In this document: one piece after another, positions 27,324 to 36,104 of the stretch
Numbering within the stretch: position 1 is the first letter of the stretch
Layout of the letters: every line of letters starts with the position of its first letter
Made by a program: the position numbers and the translations under genes
DNA from: Desulfotignum sp.
Lineage (GTDB): Bacteria; Desulfobacterota; Desulfobacteria; Desulfobacterales; Desulfobacteraceae
Length of the DNA stretch: 64,000 nt
Direction of reading: 5' to 3'
Assembly: GCA_011390635.1 (NCBI GenBank)
Contig: JAABSA010000018.1
Location: 1-64,000 of the forward strand
Notes under the pieces: model-generated
Database searches by the model: none
What the model was told of the DNA's origin: nothing
What the model saw: only the letters and a program-made list of their open reading frames with translations

Positions 27324-27418
27324 GCCCTCTGTGGGTGCCTTGCGCCCGGCCCGAGATAAAATCTGACGGTCCGTTCACAATGCACCCGCAGAGGGCTTGT
27401 TCAAAAGAGATCGGGCGC
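27324..27418 (+). other. long interleaved inverted repeats in the lutB-methyltransferase spacer
   Basis: The arms 27324-27338 and 27382-27396 are complementary at 14 of 15 positions. A second pair, GCGCCCG (27342-27348) and CGGGCGC (27412-27418), is perfect and interleaves with the first, again giving a pseudoknot order. No T-run follows, so it is not a plain terminator. The rest of the 374-base gap (27182-27555) holds no supported gene. Confidence 0.5.
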
Positions 27419-27555
27419 TGCATCTTTCTAAGGCCGCCTCAGAGGCTGACCCTGGCTTGTGTTTTTCCGGCATTCATGTTAGGGTCTAGTCTTAAGATTG
27501 CGAAAACAATACGCAATTTCAAAAATATTTTAAACAAGAAAAGAAAAGGAGAACA

Positions 27556-28341
27556 ATGCAGACCCCGAAAAGACACCGTATTCAACTGCCGCAAACTTCG
27601 GCCAGCAAACTGTCCCAGGATGAAGCCTACTTTTATGTGTACACATCAGACAAAGAAAAGATCAAGCTGCGGTTCCATGATTATGACAAAATATATGACA
27701 TTCCCGGGCTTTACGAACAGATATTTTATGACCGCCTCAAGTGTGTTTCACCTGTCAAGGTGGCGGAAATTTTGAAATCCGCCATCAACCAAACCAATGA
27801 AAATTTCACTGAACTGCGGGTGCTGGATCTGGGCGCAGGAAACGGGTTAATGGGAGAGGCCTTTAAAAAATACGGCGTAGCCCGTCTGGTGGGCGTGGAC
27901 ATCATACCGGAAGCCAAAACAGCAACCGAGCGGGACAGGCCCCATCTGTACGATGCCTACTATGTATCTGACTTCTGCAACCTGTCCCCGGATGAAAAAG
28001 AAGAATATCAGTCCTGGTCTTTGAACTGCCTGACCGTTGTTGCGGCCCTGGGATTCGGAGATATCCCCACCAAGGCATTTGTGGAAGCATTCAACGTGAT
28101 CCAGTCACAAGGATGGGTGGGATTCAACATCAAGGAGACCTTTTTGAATGAATCAGATGATTCGGGATTTTCCCGCATGATCCGGGAACTGATTTTTTCC
28201 AAATATATGGACATGTATCATCTGGAGCGGTACCGTCACCGGCTGTCCATAGAAGGAGAACCCCTCTACTACTACGCCATCGCTGCAAGAAAAAACGCAG
28301 ACATTCCTCCACAACTGGCTGAAAAGTTTTCCGCGCAGTAA
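27556..28341 (+). CDS. class I SAM-dependent methyltransferase
   Basis: A 261-residue protein with a Rossmann methyltransferase core. Motif I is VLDLGAGNGLMG (about residues 90-101) and the acidic loop after strand 2 is LVGVDIIPEAK. The first 75 residues form an extra N-terminal domain. The substrate is not recognisable. A ribosome site AAAGGAGAAC precedes the start. It stands alone between the lut operon and the convergent phn transport genes. Confidence 0.8.
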   Translation: MQTPKRHRIQLPQTSASKLSQDEAYFYVYTSDKEKIKLRFHDYDKIYDIPGLYEQIFYDRLKCVSPVKVAEILKSAINQTNENFTELRVLDLGAGNGLMGEAFKKYGVARLVGVDIIPEAKTATERDRPHLYDAYYVSDFCNLSPDEKEEYQSWSLNCLTVVAALGFGDIPTKAFVEAFNVIQSQGWVGFNIKETFLNESDDSGFSRMIRELIFSKYMDMYHLERYRHRLSIEGEPLYYYAIAARKNADIPPQLAEKFSAQ

Positions 28342-28464
28342 TATCCCGTCACAACATGCCGACACCAGATTATTCCCGGCACCTGTATCTAAAGCGGGAA
28401 ACCCTCAACCCAAATGCCCCTCATCATTTTCTTGTTTTTTTGACAGGAACTGAGGAGTAAGGCA

Positions 28465-29286
28465 CTAAGCCAGTGCGGCTTTTCTTATCCGCAACGGTTC
28501 AGGGGTGAAAACAGGCCCGGAAATGCTGGTGGAGGTCATCGATTCATTGAGTTCCTGCTCAGCCCCGTAAATATCGCGCACCACCGACGGGGTGAGTTTG
28601 GACGGCACATCATCAAACACGATGCAGCCCTGGAGCATGCCGATCACCCTGTCACAATAGGTCCTTGCCGTATCCAGGGTGTGCAGGTTGCACAACACGG
28701 TCAGATTGTCCCGGTCCCGGATCTCCCGCAGGGCGGTCATTACTTTTTCCGCGCTCAAAGGATCCAGGGAGGCGATGGGCTCATCCGCCAGCACCATTTT
28801 CGGCTGCTGCATCAGGGCCCGGGCAATGGCCACCCGCTGCTGCTGTCCCCCGGACAGGGTTTCGGCCCGCTGCAGGGCCTGGTCCGCAATCCCCAGGCGG
28901 TCCAGGGCGGCCAGGGCTTCATCCACCAGGTGCCGGCCGAAAATACAGAACAGGCTCTTGAGGGTGCTGTGGCCGTTCAGCCGGCCCATGAGCACATTGG
29001 TTACCACGTTCAGCCGGGGCACCAGGTTGAACTGCTGGAAGATCATGGCACAGTCCCGCTGCCACCGCCGTTTTTCCCTGCCCGAAAGCTGCAGTATGTC
29101 CCGGTCATTGATCCGGATGGATCCCCGGGTGGCATCGGTGAGCCGGTTGATCATGCGCAGCAGCGTGGATTTTCCGGCCCCGGAAGGCCCGATCACGCCT
29201 ATCATCTGGGGCTGGTCAATGGAAAAGGACACCGCATCCACAGCGGTTATTTTTCCGAATGTCTTGGTCAGATCTGTTATTTTCAT
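28465..29286 (-). CDS. phnC: phosphonate ABC transporter ATP-binding protein
   Basis: A 273-residue ABC ATPase of the PhnC group. Walker A is [11 protein letters not shown] (about 34-44), the signature is [15 protein letters not shown] and Walker B is MVLADEP. It is the last of four transport genes read leftward (phnD, phnE, phnE, phnC), 43 bases after the long permease gene. The complex imports phosphonates, and possibly phosphite or phosphate esters, for the C-P lyase encoded at 50-56.7 kb. Confidence 0.93.
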   Translation of the reverse strand: MKITDLTKTFGKITAVDAVSFSIDQPQMIGVIGPSGAGKSTLLRMINRLTDATRGSIRINDRDILQLSGREKRRWQRDCAMIFQQFNLVPRLNVVTNVLMGRLNGHSTLKSLFCIFGRHLVDEALAALDRLGIADQALQRAETLSGGQQQRVAIARALMQQPKMVLADEPIASLDPLSAEKVMTALREIRDRDNLTVLCNLHTLDTARTYCDRVIGMLQGCIVFDDVPSKLTPSVVRDIYGAEQELNESMTSTSISGPVFTPEPLRIRKAALA

Positions 29287-29329
29287 GGCATCCTCAATTG
29301 GTTTGGATAAAAAGGATCATCTGCAATGA

Positions 29330-30688
29330 TCATGTTCCGGACCGGCCGTGAATCAGGCGGCTCCGCAATTTTCCGGAAACCGTGTCCATGACCATGACCA
29401 GAGAAATGGTCAGCAGAATGAGATAAAATACATTTTCCCAGTGGCGCTGGGTGTTCATGGCTTCCACCAGCATCAGGCCGATGCCTCCGGCACCCAGGGC
29501 ACCGATGATGGTGGCGGACCGGACATTGGCCTCCAGGTAGTACAGGGTCTGGGATACAAACACTGGAATGATCTGGGGAATGACACCGAACCGGTAAAAC
29601 TGCAGACGGTTGGCTCCGGTGGCATGGACCCCTTCCATCTGTTTTCGGTTGACCCCTTCCAGGGCCTCGGAAAACAGTTTGCCCAGAGACCCTGTGTCGG
29701 TAAAGGCGATGGCCAGGGCACCGGTCAGGGGTCCCAGGCCAAAGGCCCGGATAAAGATCAGGGACCAGATGAGCATGTCAATGCCCCGTAAAAAGTCGAA
29801 CAGCCGGCGGACGGCAAACCGCAGGGCCTGTGCCGGTGTGAAGTTGGCTGCTGCCAGCACCGCCAGGGGCAGTCCCACAAGAGCAGCGGTAATAGTACCC
29901 AGCACCGCCATCAGAAAGGTTTCCAGCAGGGCCACAAACACCTGTTTGTGCTGCCAGCCCGGATTGTTCCAAAAAGTAGTTGCCATCAGGCGCCAGTTGG
30001 CCATGTCAGGGTCGAGCCGGTGGTCTGAAAATGCCAGTGAAAACAGCTGCCCCGGAGAATATCCGGCAAGTTCCGAACGGAAAGGGAAGAAAAAGTTCTC
30101 CCAGCCCATAAAATACCGGTGCACCTCGATCCGTGCTTTGGACACCTGGACCCGCCGGCCGATGGTGGGCCGGGCGTCGAATTTGGCAGGCGTGGCCCGG
30201 AGCCAGTCCGGCGGGTCCACGCCCCGGGGCAGGGTTGTCTCGATGCCCGCATCCGTTATCCTGACATGGACCGGGCCGATGTCCGGTATTTGAAATACCA
30301 CATGGGTATCGTAAATATCCACCTGGTATCCCCGGCCAAGATCCACACGGCTCATGTCATCGGAAACTGTCACCCACCCGGGGGGTGTTTCATAGGTGGC
30401 GGTGCGCTCGCCTTCCACTGCAATGGAAAGACCGCCCGCACCTCGGATGTTTTTGGTGACATGGACCTTGTGGGCCACGGCATCGGTGGCCAGCATAACC
30501 GCCCGCTGGGGCTGGGACCTGCTGATCAGGTGCCATAGATCAAAAGAGATGAAGGTGTACAATAAATACAGGACCGTCAGCCCGGTTCCTGCCATGATCA
30601 TCAGGCTCTCGCGCCGGACTCGGAAAAACACGGCGGTTGATCCGGTGATCGGTTCCGGCGGCTGTATGGCCAGGGTGGATGATGTCAT
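29330..30688 (-). CDS. phnE: phosphonate ABC transporter permease, long form
   Basis: A 452-residue PhnE permease, much longer than the usual 260-290. After a first helix (about residues 32-52) there is a polar stretch of about 190 residues, rich in beta-type sequence and likely extracytoplasmic. The normal permease core follows (about 255-445) with the EAA loop seen in EALEGVNRKQMEGVHATGA and FYRFGVIPQIIP. The extra domain may dock the binding protein or sense substrate, by inference. It lies 12 bases downstream of the shorter permease, and the two probably form a heterodimer. Confidence 0.88.
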   Translation of the reverse strand: MTSSTLAIQPPEPITGSTAVFFRVRRESLMIMAGTGLTVLYLLYTFISFDLWHLISRSQPQRAVMLATDAVAHKVHVTKNIRGAGGLSIAVEGERTATYETPPGWVTVSDDMSRVDLGRGYQVDIYDTHVVFQIPDIGPVHVRITDAGIETTLPRGVDPPDWLRATPAKFDARPTIGRRVQVSKARIEVHRYFMGWENFFFPFRSELAGYSPGQLFSLAFSDHRLDPDMANWRLMATTFWNNPGWQHKQVFVALLETFLMAVLGTITAALVGLPLAVLAAANFTPAQALRFAVRRLFDFLRGIDMLIWSLIFIRAFGLGPLTGALAIAFTDTGSLGKLFSEALEGVNRKQMEGVHATGANRLQFYRFGVIPQIIPVFVSQTLYYLEANVRSATIIGALGAGGIGLMLVEAMNTQRHWENVFYLILLTISLVMVMDTVSGKLRSRLIHGRSGT

Positions 30689-30700
30689 GGGGGTTCCTTT

Positions 30701-31582
30701 CTATTCTGAATCCCTGCCGGTCACCAGGCGCCGGCGGATAAAAGAGGACAATTGGTCGATAACAAAAATGGACAGAATCAGCAGCACAAAAAGGGCTGCA
30801 GTCTCATCACCGGCCCCTTTGCCCCAGCCGATAGTGCGCCGCAGTTCCATGCCGATGCCCCCCGCGCCCACAAAGCCTAAAATGGCCGATGCCCGCACAT
30901 TGATTTCAAACCGCAGCATAAAATAGCTCAGGTAGTTGGGCAGCACCTGGGGAAGCACCCCGTACCGCATGCGCTGCAGCCAGGTGGCACCGCAGGATGC
31001 CAGTCCTTCCACAGGATCTGCATCGGCATTTTCATTCACCTCTGAGAACAGTTTTCCCAAAGCCCCGGCCGTGTGGATGGCCACCGCGATCATGGCCGGC
31101 ACCGGGCTGGAACCCAGGATAAAAATCAGAAACAGGGCGATGATCAGTTCCGGAAACGCCCGCATGATGTCCATGATCCGCCGGACAATGGTTACCACCA
31201 CCGGGGGCTTGACCCCCAGGTTGGCGGATCCCAGAAAAGCCAGCACCACAGCCAGAGCTCCGCCCACGATGGAGGCGGCCCCGGCAATGTTCAGGGTTTC
31301 CACCAGGGCCGGAACAAACCGGCCCATGAGCGGAAAAAACGAAAAACCGGTGGCCCATGCCTCTTTGACAATCTCGGCAGGATAGTCGAAAAACTGCTTC
31401 ATTCCGGTGAGAAATCCGCCGGAATTCAAGTCGTTTGCCATTCCGTATCCGGAGATCAGGACCGCTGCAACAAGAACAATGCCTGCCATGGAATAGAGGC
31501 GGCGTTTTTTTTCCATGGCCATGATTTCAGTCTGGATGGCGTGCAGAGACATGGATTGCATCCTTTGGGTAACAGGAATCAC
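30701..31582 (-). CDS. phnE: phosphonate ABC transporter permease
   Basis: A 293-residue PhnE permease of normal length with about six membrane helices. The cytoplasmic EAA loop is seen in DPVEGLASCGATWLQRMRYG. The N-terminal 25 residues are polar. It pairs with the longer permease encoded directly downstream. The binding-protein gene ends 53 bases upstream. Confidence 0.9.
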   Translation of the reverse strand: MIPVTQRMQSMSLHAIQTEIMAMEKKRRLYSMAGIVLVAAVLISGYGMANDLNSGGFLTGMKQFFDYPAEIVKEAWATGFSFFPLMGRFVPALVETLNIAGAASIVGGALAVVLAFLGSANLGVKPPVVVTIVRRIMDIMRAFPELIIALFLIFILGSSPVPAMIAVAIHTAGALGKLFSEVNENADADPVEGLASCGATWLQRMRYGVLPQVLPNYLSYFMLRFEINVRASAILGFVGAGGIGMELRRTIGWGKGAGDETAALFVLLILSIFVIDQLSSFIRRRLVTGRDSE

Positions 31583-31635
31583 ATATGATGGAGGCTGACA
31601 GTGCCATCAGCCGCCATCATAATGCTTTACTGCAA

Positions 31636-32565
31636 TTAATTGGATTTGGCTTTTCGTGCTGCAATGATACTCAGGTAATCGGAATGATCGATGGGTGCAA
31701 TGGCCTTGATTTCACCGGCCATGAAACCATAGGCACATTCCGCATCCATGGAAGGCAGGCTGGCCAGCATGGCGGTGATTTTGAGCTTCACCGATTCCGG
31801 CAGGTCCTTGCGCAGTACAATGGGACCTTCCGGAATCACTTTGGACCGCCAGATCTCCTGGATCTGGGTCATGTCCACCAGGCCGGCATCCGCAGCTTTT
31901 CTCAGTGCCCCGCTGTTGTATCCGTCCACCCAGTTGCCAATGCCGCAGGCCCAGGTCACCCCGCCGTCAATATCCCCATTGGAAACCGCCACAATGGTCT
32001 GTTCATGGCCCCCGGTAAATTTGACTTCCTTGAAATAAGCACCGGATTCCATGGGATATCCGGCCTGGGGGATTTCAATGGAGGGAATCAGGTATCCGGA
32101 GGTGGAATTGGGATCGCCAAATCCGAACACTTTTCCCTTCATGTCGTCCAGGCTTTTAATTCCACTGTCCACCCGGGCAAATCCGATGGCGTGATATCCG
32201 AATGACCCGTCTGTGTTTATCTTGGTGAGCACCGGCTCCACCGCATCCGGGTTGGTCAAAAACACCTTGGCATAGCCGGATGCCCCCAGCCAGGCCATGT
32301 CCAGGTTTCCGCCCAGAAGCCCCTCGATCACCCCGTTGTAATCTGCCGGAGCGTAAATTTTGGTGGGAACCCCCAGCACCTGTTCTGCTTTTGCACGCAG
32401 ACATTCATTGGACCGCAGCCGGTCCGAGGCGTTTTCACCGCCCAGAATGCCGATACGAAATTCCGTGATGGTTTCCTGGGCCATGGCGCCTGTGGCAGAA
32501 ATCCACAGGGCCAGAACTCCGATAAAAAACAATTTGGTTTGTGTCATCCATGTCCTGTACTTCAT
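31636..32565 (-). CDS. phnD: phosphonate ABC transporter substrate-binding protein
   Basis: A 309-residue periplasmic binding protein of the PhnD family with a signal peptide cleaved near residue 29 (after ATGAMA). Family wording includes FRIGILGGENASDRL, PADYNGVIEGLLGG, MAWLGASGYAKVF and GFGDPNSTSGYLIPS, where the Ser and Thr residues normally bind the phosphonate oxygens. It is the first gene of the transport operon. AAGGAG lies seven bases before the start. No clear Pho box was found in the 246-base divergent region. Confidence 0.93.
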   Translation of the reverse strand: MKYRTWMTQTKLFFIGVLALWISATGAMAQETITEFRIGILGGENASDRLRSNECLRAKAEQVLGVPTKIYAPADYNGVIEGLLGGNLDMAWLGASGYAKVFLTNPDAVEPVLTKINTDGSFGYHAIGFARVDSGIKSLDDMKGKVFGFGDPNSTSGYLIPSIEIPQAGYPMESGAYFKEVKFTGGHEQTIVAVSNGDIDGGVTWACGIGNWVDGYNSGALRKAADAGLVDMTQIQEIWRSKVIPEGPIVLRKDLPESVKLKITAMLASLPSMDAECAYGFMAGEIKAIAPIDHSDYLSIIAARKAKSN

Positions 32566-32593
32566 TGTGTTTCTCCTTAAATATTTGGTTTGG

Positions 32594-32611
32594 TTGATAT
32601 GGTGGTATCAA
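32594..32611 (-). promoter_or_regulatory. small inverted repeat in the phnD leader
   Basis: TTGATA (32594-32599) and TATCAA (32606-32611) form a perfect inverted repeat separated by six bases, about 30 bases upstream of the phnD start. It could be an operator or a short hairpin. No bound protein can be named. Confidence 0.25.
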
Positions 32612-32811
32612 TCAGCATTTTTCCCTGCTGTTGCATGCCATAAAACCATTTGTTTGTTCATGTCATATTAGGCAGAAGTTATGATTGTATTTAAAAGAAT
32701 TTTTCCGACTGCCTTACAAAAAAACAACACAATGCAAACATGCTTTTATTGTATCGCTGTTATGGTGCGGTGAATAAAAATCATACCCATATATAAAGGA
32801 ATATAAACGCC

Positions 32812-35532
32812 ATGACAGAAACCAGGGGGTTCCAGCAGAACATCCAGCAGGCTTTCCAGAAACAACTGGCCAGTCACCGGAGGGCGGTGCCGGCAAAAGC
32901 GTGCATTAAAATCGATCTGCACTGCCATGACTGCAACTCCGATGTGACAGACGAGCTTCTGGGCAGAATTCTGCGGTTTCCGGAAACCTGGCTTCAGACA
33001 GAGGACCTGGTAGCCTGTCTTGCGGAAAACCGGTGCAATGCCGTCACTATCACCAACCACAACAATGCCAGGTCCTGCTGGGATCTTTTGGAAAAGGGCC
33101 GGGATGTCCTGCCGGGCGCAGAATTCACCTGCTATTTCAAAACATTCAATACCCATCTGCATGTGCTGGCCTACGGTTTCACCCCGGCCCAGGAGGAAAC
33201 ACTCAATGGGTTGAGAAACGATATTTTTGCGTTTATCAGCTATGCGGCAGACCAGGATATTCCGACCCTGCTGCCCCATCCTTTGTATGTCAATGCCGGC
33301 AGCGGCCGGCCTGATCCTGCCATGTTCGAGCAGCTGGTGCTCATGTTCGACCGGTTTGAGGTGCTCAACGGCCAGCGGGATGTATGGCAGAACCTGCTGA
33401 TCTGGGAATGGCTGGACAGCCTGACCGAAGAACAGATCGATCTGTGGCAGAAAAAGCACGGGATCAGGGCCGCAAATTTCTGCAGATCCATTTATAAAAA
33501 ACAGGTGACCGGGGGATCCGACGACCATATGGGCCTTTTTGCCGGTACCTGCGGTACCTGGATGCATGTGTCGAACCTGGAGGACAAAACAAGACAAACC
33601 CCCATGTCACAGCTGGCCCTGGAAGCCTTGCGGACAGGTACGCTGCATCCCTATGGCAGTGTCACCATTCATGAAAAGCTCAATATCGCCTTTATCGATT
33701 ACCTGTCCCAGATCGCATTGCACATGAAAGAACCCGGCCTGGTGCGCATGTTTCTTCATAAAGGCAGCCTGCGGGACAAACTGATCTGCCTGGGATTCAG
33801 CAATGCCATGCAGGAACTGCGGCGTCACAGGTTCACCCTGTTTTTTTTCAAATCCTTTCACGAAGCACTGCACGGCAGGCGGCCCAGCCTGATGAGCCGG
33901 TTCAGGGTCACACCGGATTTCAGGCCTTTGATCCGGAAAATCGATGAGATTGCCCGGGCAAAAAACCGGTCCAGAGACCTGTATTTCGATCTGCTGAAAA
34001 CCGGCTCTTCCCGGATGTTCACCAGTCTGAACCAGATCATTGCCAGGCGCATCAAAGCCCAGGCCGCACAACTGAAAGATCTGGACATTACCCGGGCCGT
34101 GGACACCGCAGATCTGATCCGCAAATGTGAAATCCCTTCCCACTTCCGCGCATTGTTTGAACAAGAGGCGGACCCGTCTTTTGATCACGGATCCCGGATC
34201 AATGTGCCGGAATTTTTCGATACCCTGTCATTCCCGGTGCTGGCCTGGGCGGTCATTGCAGGGGCATCCCTGCTTTCCACCCGGGTACTCATGGGCCAGC
34301 GGGAGTTTGTGAACGGGTTTGCGCAGGTCATGGGCAGACATACGCATCCCCGGCGGGCCCTGTGGCTCACGGACACCCTTTGTGACAACAACGGGGTATC
34401 TGCCTCTTTGACCAGAAAGCTTGCATTTATCCAGACCCATGACATGCCCGTTGATTTTCTCATCTGTCATGACCGGATAAAGCCGTCCCCCCATTTAACG
34501 GTGGTGCCGCCTGTGGGGAGCTTTGCTTTTCCCGGTTATCCGGACCAGGTATTTTATGTGCCGGACCTTCTGGCAGTGAAAGAGATATTTATCCAGGGTG
34601 GATATGACCGGATCATCTGCTCAACCGAACTGCTGATGGGCCTGTTGGCCCTGTTTCTCAAACACGCCATGGGCGTTCCAGTATATTTTTTCATGCACAC
34701 GGACTGGCTGGAATTTTTCAAATACACCACCCAGCTGTCACCTCCGGGCATGGACCGGCTCCGGCGGACCCTGCGGGCTTTTTACCGCCAGTGTGACCAT
34801 ATTTTTGTGTTGAACCAGGACCATTTTGACTGGCTGGTGGGACCGGCCATCGCCTATGATGCAGCCCGGGTGTACAAAACCGCCCACTGGGTGGATGACA
34901 ATTTTTATCCCCGACCCGGAAACCGGCAGCACTTTTTCAAGGGACAGATAACTGACACTGACATCGTGCTGCTGTATGCAGGACGGCTGAGCGAGGAAAA
35001 AGGGGTGTTTGACCTGCCAATGATCCTGGAGCATCTGGAAGAAAATGCCGCAAATGTCAAACTGGTGATTGCAGGCACCGGCCCTGCACAGGACCGTCTG
35101 AAAACGTGTCTGCCAAACGCTGTGTTCCTCGGGTGGGTGGACAAAGAACAGATGCCGGAACTGTATTCCAGGGTGGACCTGCTGGTGCTGCCGTCCCGGT
35201 TTGATACTTTCGGCAATGTCATCCTGGAGGCCATGAGCTGCGGGGCGGCTGTGGCTGCCTATGCGGAAAAAGGACCGCTGGACATCATCCAGACACAGCA
35301 AAACGGCATTCTGGCCGATGACATCACCGGTCTGGCCGCCGGCATTGCCTGCTTTGCTAAGGACGCCGCCCTGCGCAGGCATCTGAAGGAAAACAGCCTG
35401 GAACGGGCAAAGGCGTTTTCATCTGAAGCTATTTTTCACCGGTTTTTAACACATCTGGGACTGGCAGATGCGGCTGAGGTCCCTGTTTTTGACAAAAATA
35501 TCCGGCCGGTGAAAAAGTCACACGCCGCATAG
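32812..35532 (+). CDS. PHP-domain / GT4 glycosyltransferase fusion
   Basis: A 906-residue two-part protein. Residues 30-290 form a PHP-type phosphoesterase domain: IDLHCHDCNSD, TITNHNNARSC (Asn where most PHP proteins have Asp), GAEFTCYF, TLLPHPLY and TGGSDDHMG give most metal ligands. Residues about 500-890 are a group 1 glycosyltransferase with the nucleotide-sugar site near FDTFGNVILEAMSCGAAV and YAGRLSEEKGVFD. A helical middle part joins them. It is divergent from phnD and lies beside phospholipid-type genes. The PHP part could act on a cyclic phosphate or a phosphoglycan, but both substrates are unknown. Confidence 0.8.
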   Translation: MTETRGFQQNIQQAFQKQLASHRRAVPAKACIKIDLHCHDCNSDVTDELLGRILRFPETWLQTEDLVACLAENRCNAVTITNHNNARSCWDLLEKGRDVLPGAEFTCYFKTFNTHLHVLAYGFTPAQEETLNGLRNDIFAFISYAADQDIPTLLPHPLYVNAGSGRPDPAMFEQLVLMFDRFEVLNGQRDVWQNLLIWEWLDSLTEEQIDLWQKKHGIRAANFCRSIYKKQVTGGSDDHMGLFAGTCGTWMHVSNLEDKTRQTPMSQLALEALRTGTLHPYGSVTIHEKLNIAFIDYLSQIALHMKEPGLVRMFLHKGSLRDKLICLGFSNAMQELRRHRFTLFFFKSFHEALHGRRPSLMSRFRVTPDFRPLIRKIDEIARAKNRSRDLYFDLLKTGSSRMFTSLNQIIARRIKAQAAQLKDLDITRAVDTADLIRKCEIPSHFRALFEQEADPSFDHGSRINVPEFFDTLSFPVLAWAVIAGASLLSTRVLMGQREFVNGFAQVMGRHTHPRRALWLTDTLCDNNGVSASLTRKLAFIQTHDMPVDFLICHDRIKPSPHLTVVPPVGSFAFPGYPDQVFYVPDLLAVKEIFIQGGYDRIICSTELLMGLLALFLKHAMGVPVYFFMHTDWLEFFKYTTQLSPPGMDRLRRTLRAFYRQCDHIFVLNQDHFDWLVGPAIAYDAARVYKTAHWVDDNFYPRPGNRQHFFKGQITDTDIVLLYAGRLSEEKGVFDLPMILEHLEENAANVKLVIAGTGPAQDRLKTCLPNAVFLGWVDKEQMPELYSRVDLLVLPSRFDTFGNVILEAMSCGAAVAAYAEKGPLDIIQTQQNGILADDITGLAAGIACFAKDAALRRHLKENSLERAKAFSSEAIFHRFLTHLGLADAAEVPVFDKNIRPVKKSHAA

Positions 35533-35602
35533 TACATAGTATCGCTGCACTGGAAAGCTTGAAAAAGCGGAACTGTCTCAATAAAAAATCGGGGTCTGTT
35601 TC

Positions 35603-36019
35603 TCAAAAATACGGGAAGGACTGCTTTTTTTCAATTTCCTCCAGGGCTTTGATGGACAGGGTGGCCCAGGGCTGCACTTCCAGACGTCTTTCATCGATGG
35701 GTTCGCCGGTGAGTTCACAATAGCCGAATCCACCCTCTTCAATTCTTTCCAATGCCCTTTCAATCTGGGTGATCAACACATCACAGCGCCGGGAAAAATC
35801 GATCTCCTTTTCAATGCTGCTCATCAGGATACTCTGGTCCACCACATCCGCATGTTTCATTCTCAGGCTGCGGATATTTTTTTTGATGTCAGACCTTTTC
35901 CGGACCAGATCCTGTTGTTTGGCCAGCAGTTTTTCTTTGAACCAGGACAGCTTTTCATTGTCCAGACAAGGGATGAAAGCATTGTTCATATCAGTGGATG
36001 ACGGCAGTAACCTTTTCAT
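35603..36019 (-). CDS. DksA/TraR-family protein with one zinc-finger cysteine
   Basis: A 138-residue DksA-like protein. A long coiled-coil (about residues 25-95) is followed by the C-terminal globular part FGYCELTGEPIDERRLEVQP. Only one of the four zinc ligands remains, at CELTG, and the final pair is replaced by ATLSIKA. Zinc-free DksA forms of this kind are known in other bacteria and still act on RNA polymerase. The coiled-coil tip lacks an obvious DxxDxA motif, so activity is uncertain. CAGGAG precedes the start. Confidence 0.78.
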   Translation of the reverse strand: MKRLLPSSTDMNNAFIPCLDNEKLSWFKEKLLAKQQDLVRKRSDIKKNIRSLRMKHADVVDQSILMSSIEKEIDFSRRCDVLITQIERALERIEEGGFGYCELTGEPIDERRLEVQPWATLSIKALEEIEKKQSFPYF

Positions 36020-36104
36020 GGCAGACTCCTGATAAATATTTATGATACCTTGTATATGTAACCCGGTACCGTTATACCGGTATTATTGCAGTATTAAAAA
36101 TGGA

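Noticed and set aside
27181-27366. A 61-codon frame after lutB
   Set aside because: It overlaps the lutB stop and runs through the repeat and the inverted repeat. It has no ribosome site or family match.
32612-32811. Pho box for phnD or the PHP-GT gene
   Set aside because: Partial matches such as TGTCATATTAG were seen, but no pair of CTGTCAT-like repeats at 11-base spacing.
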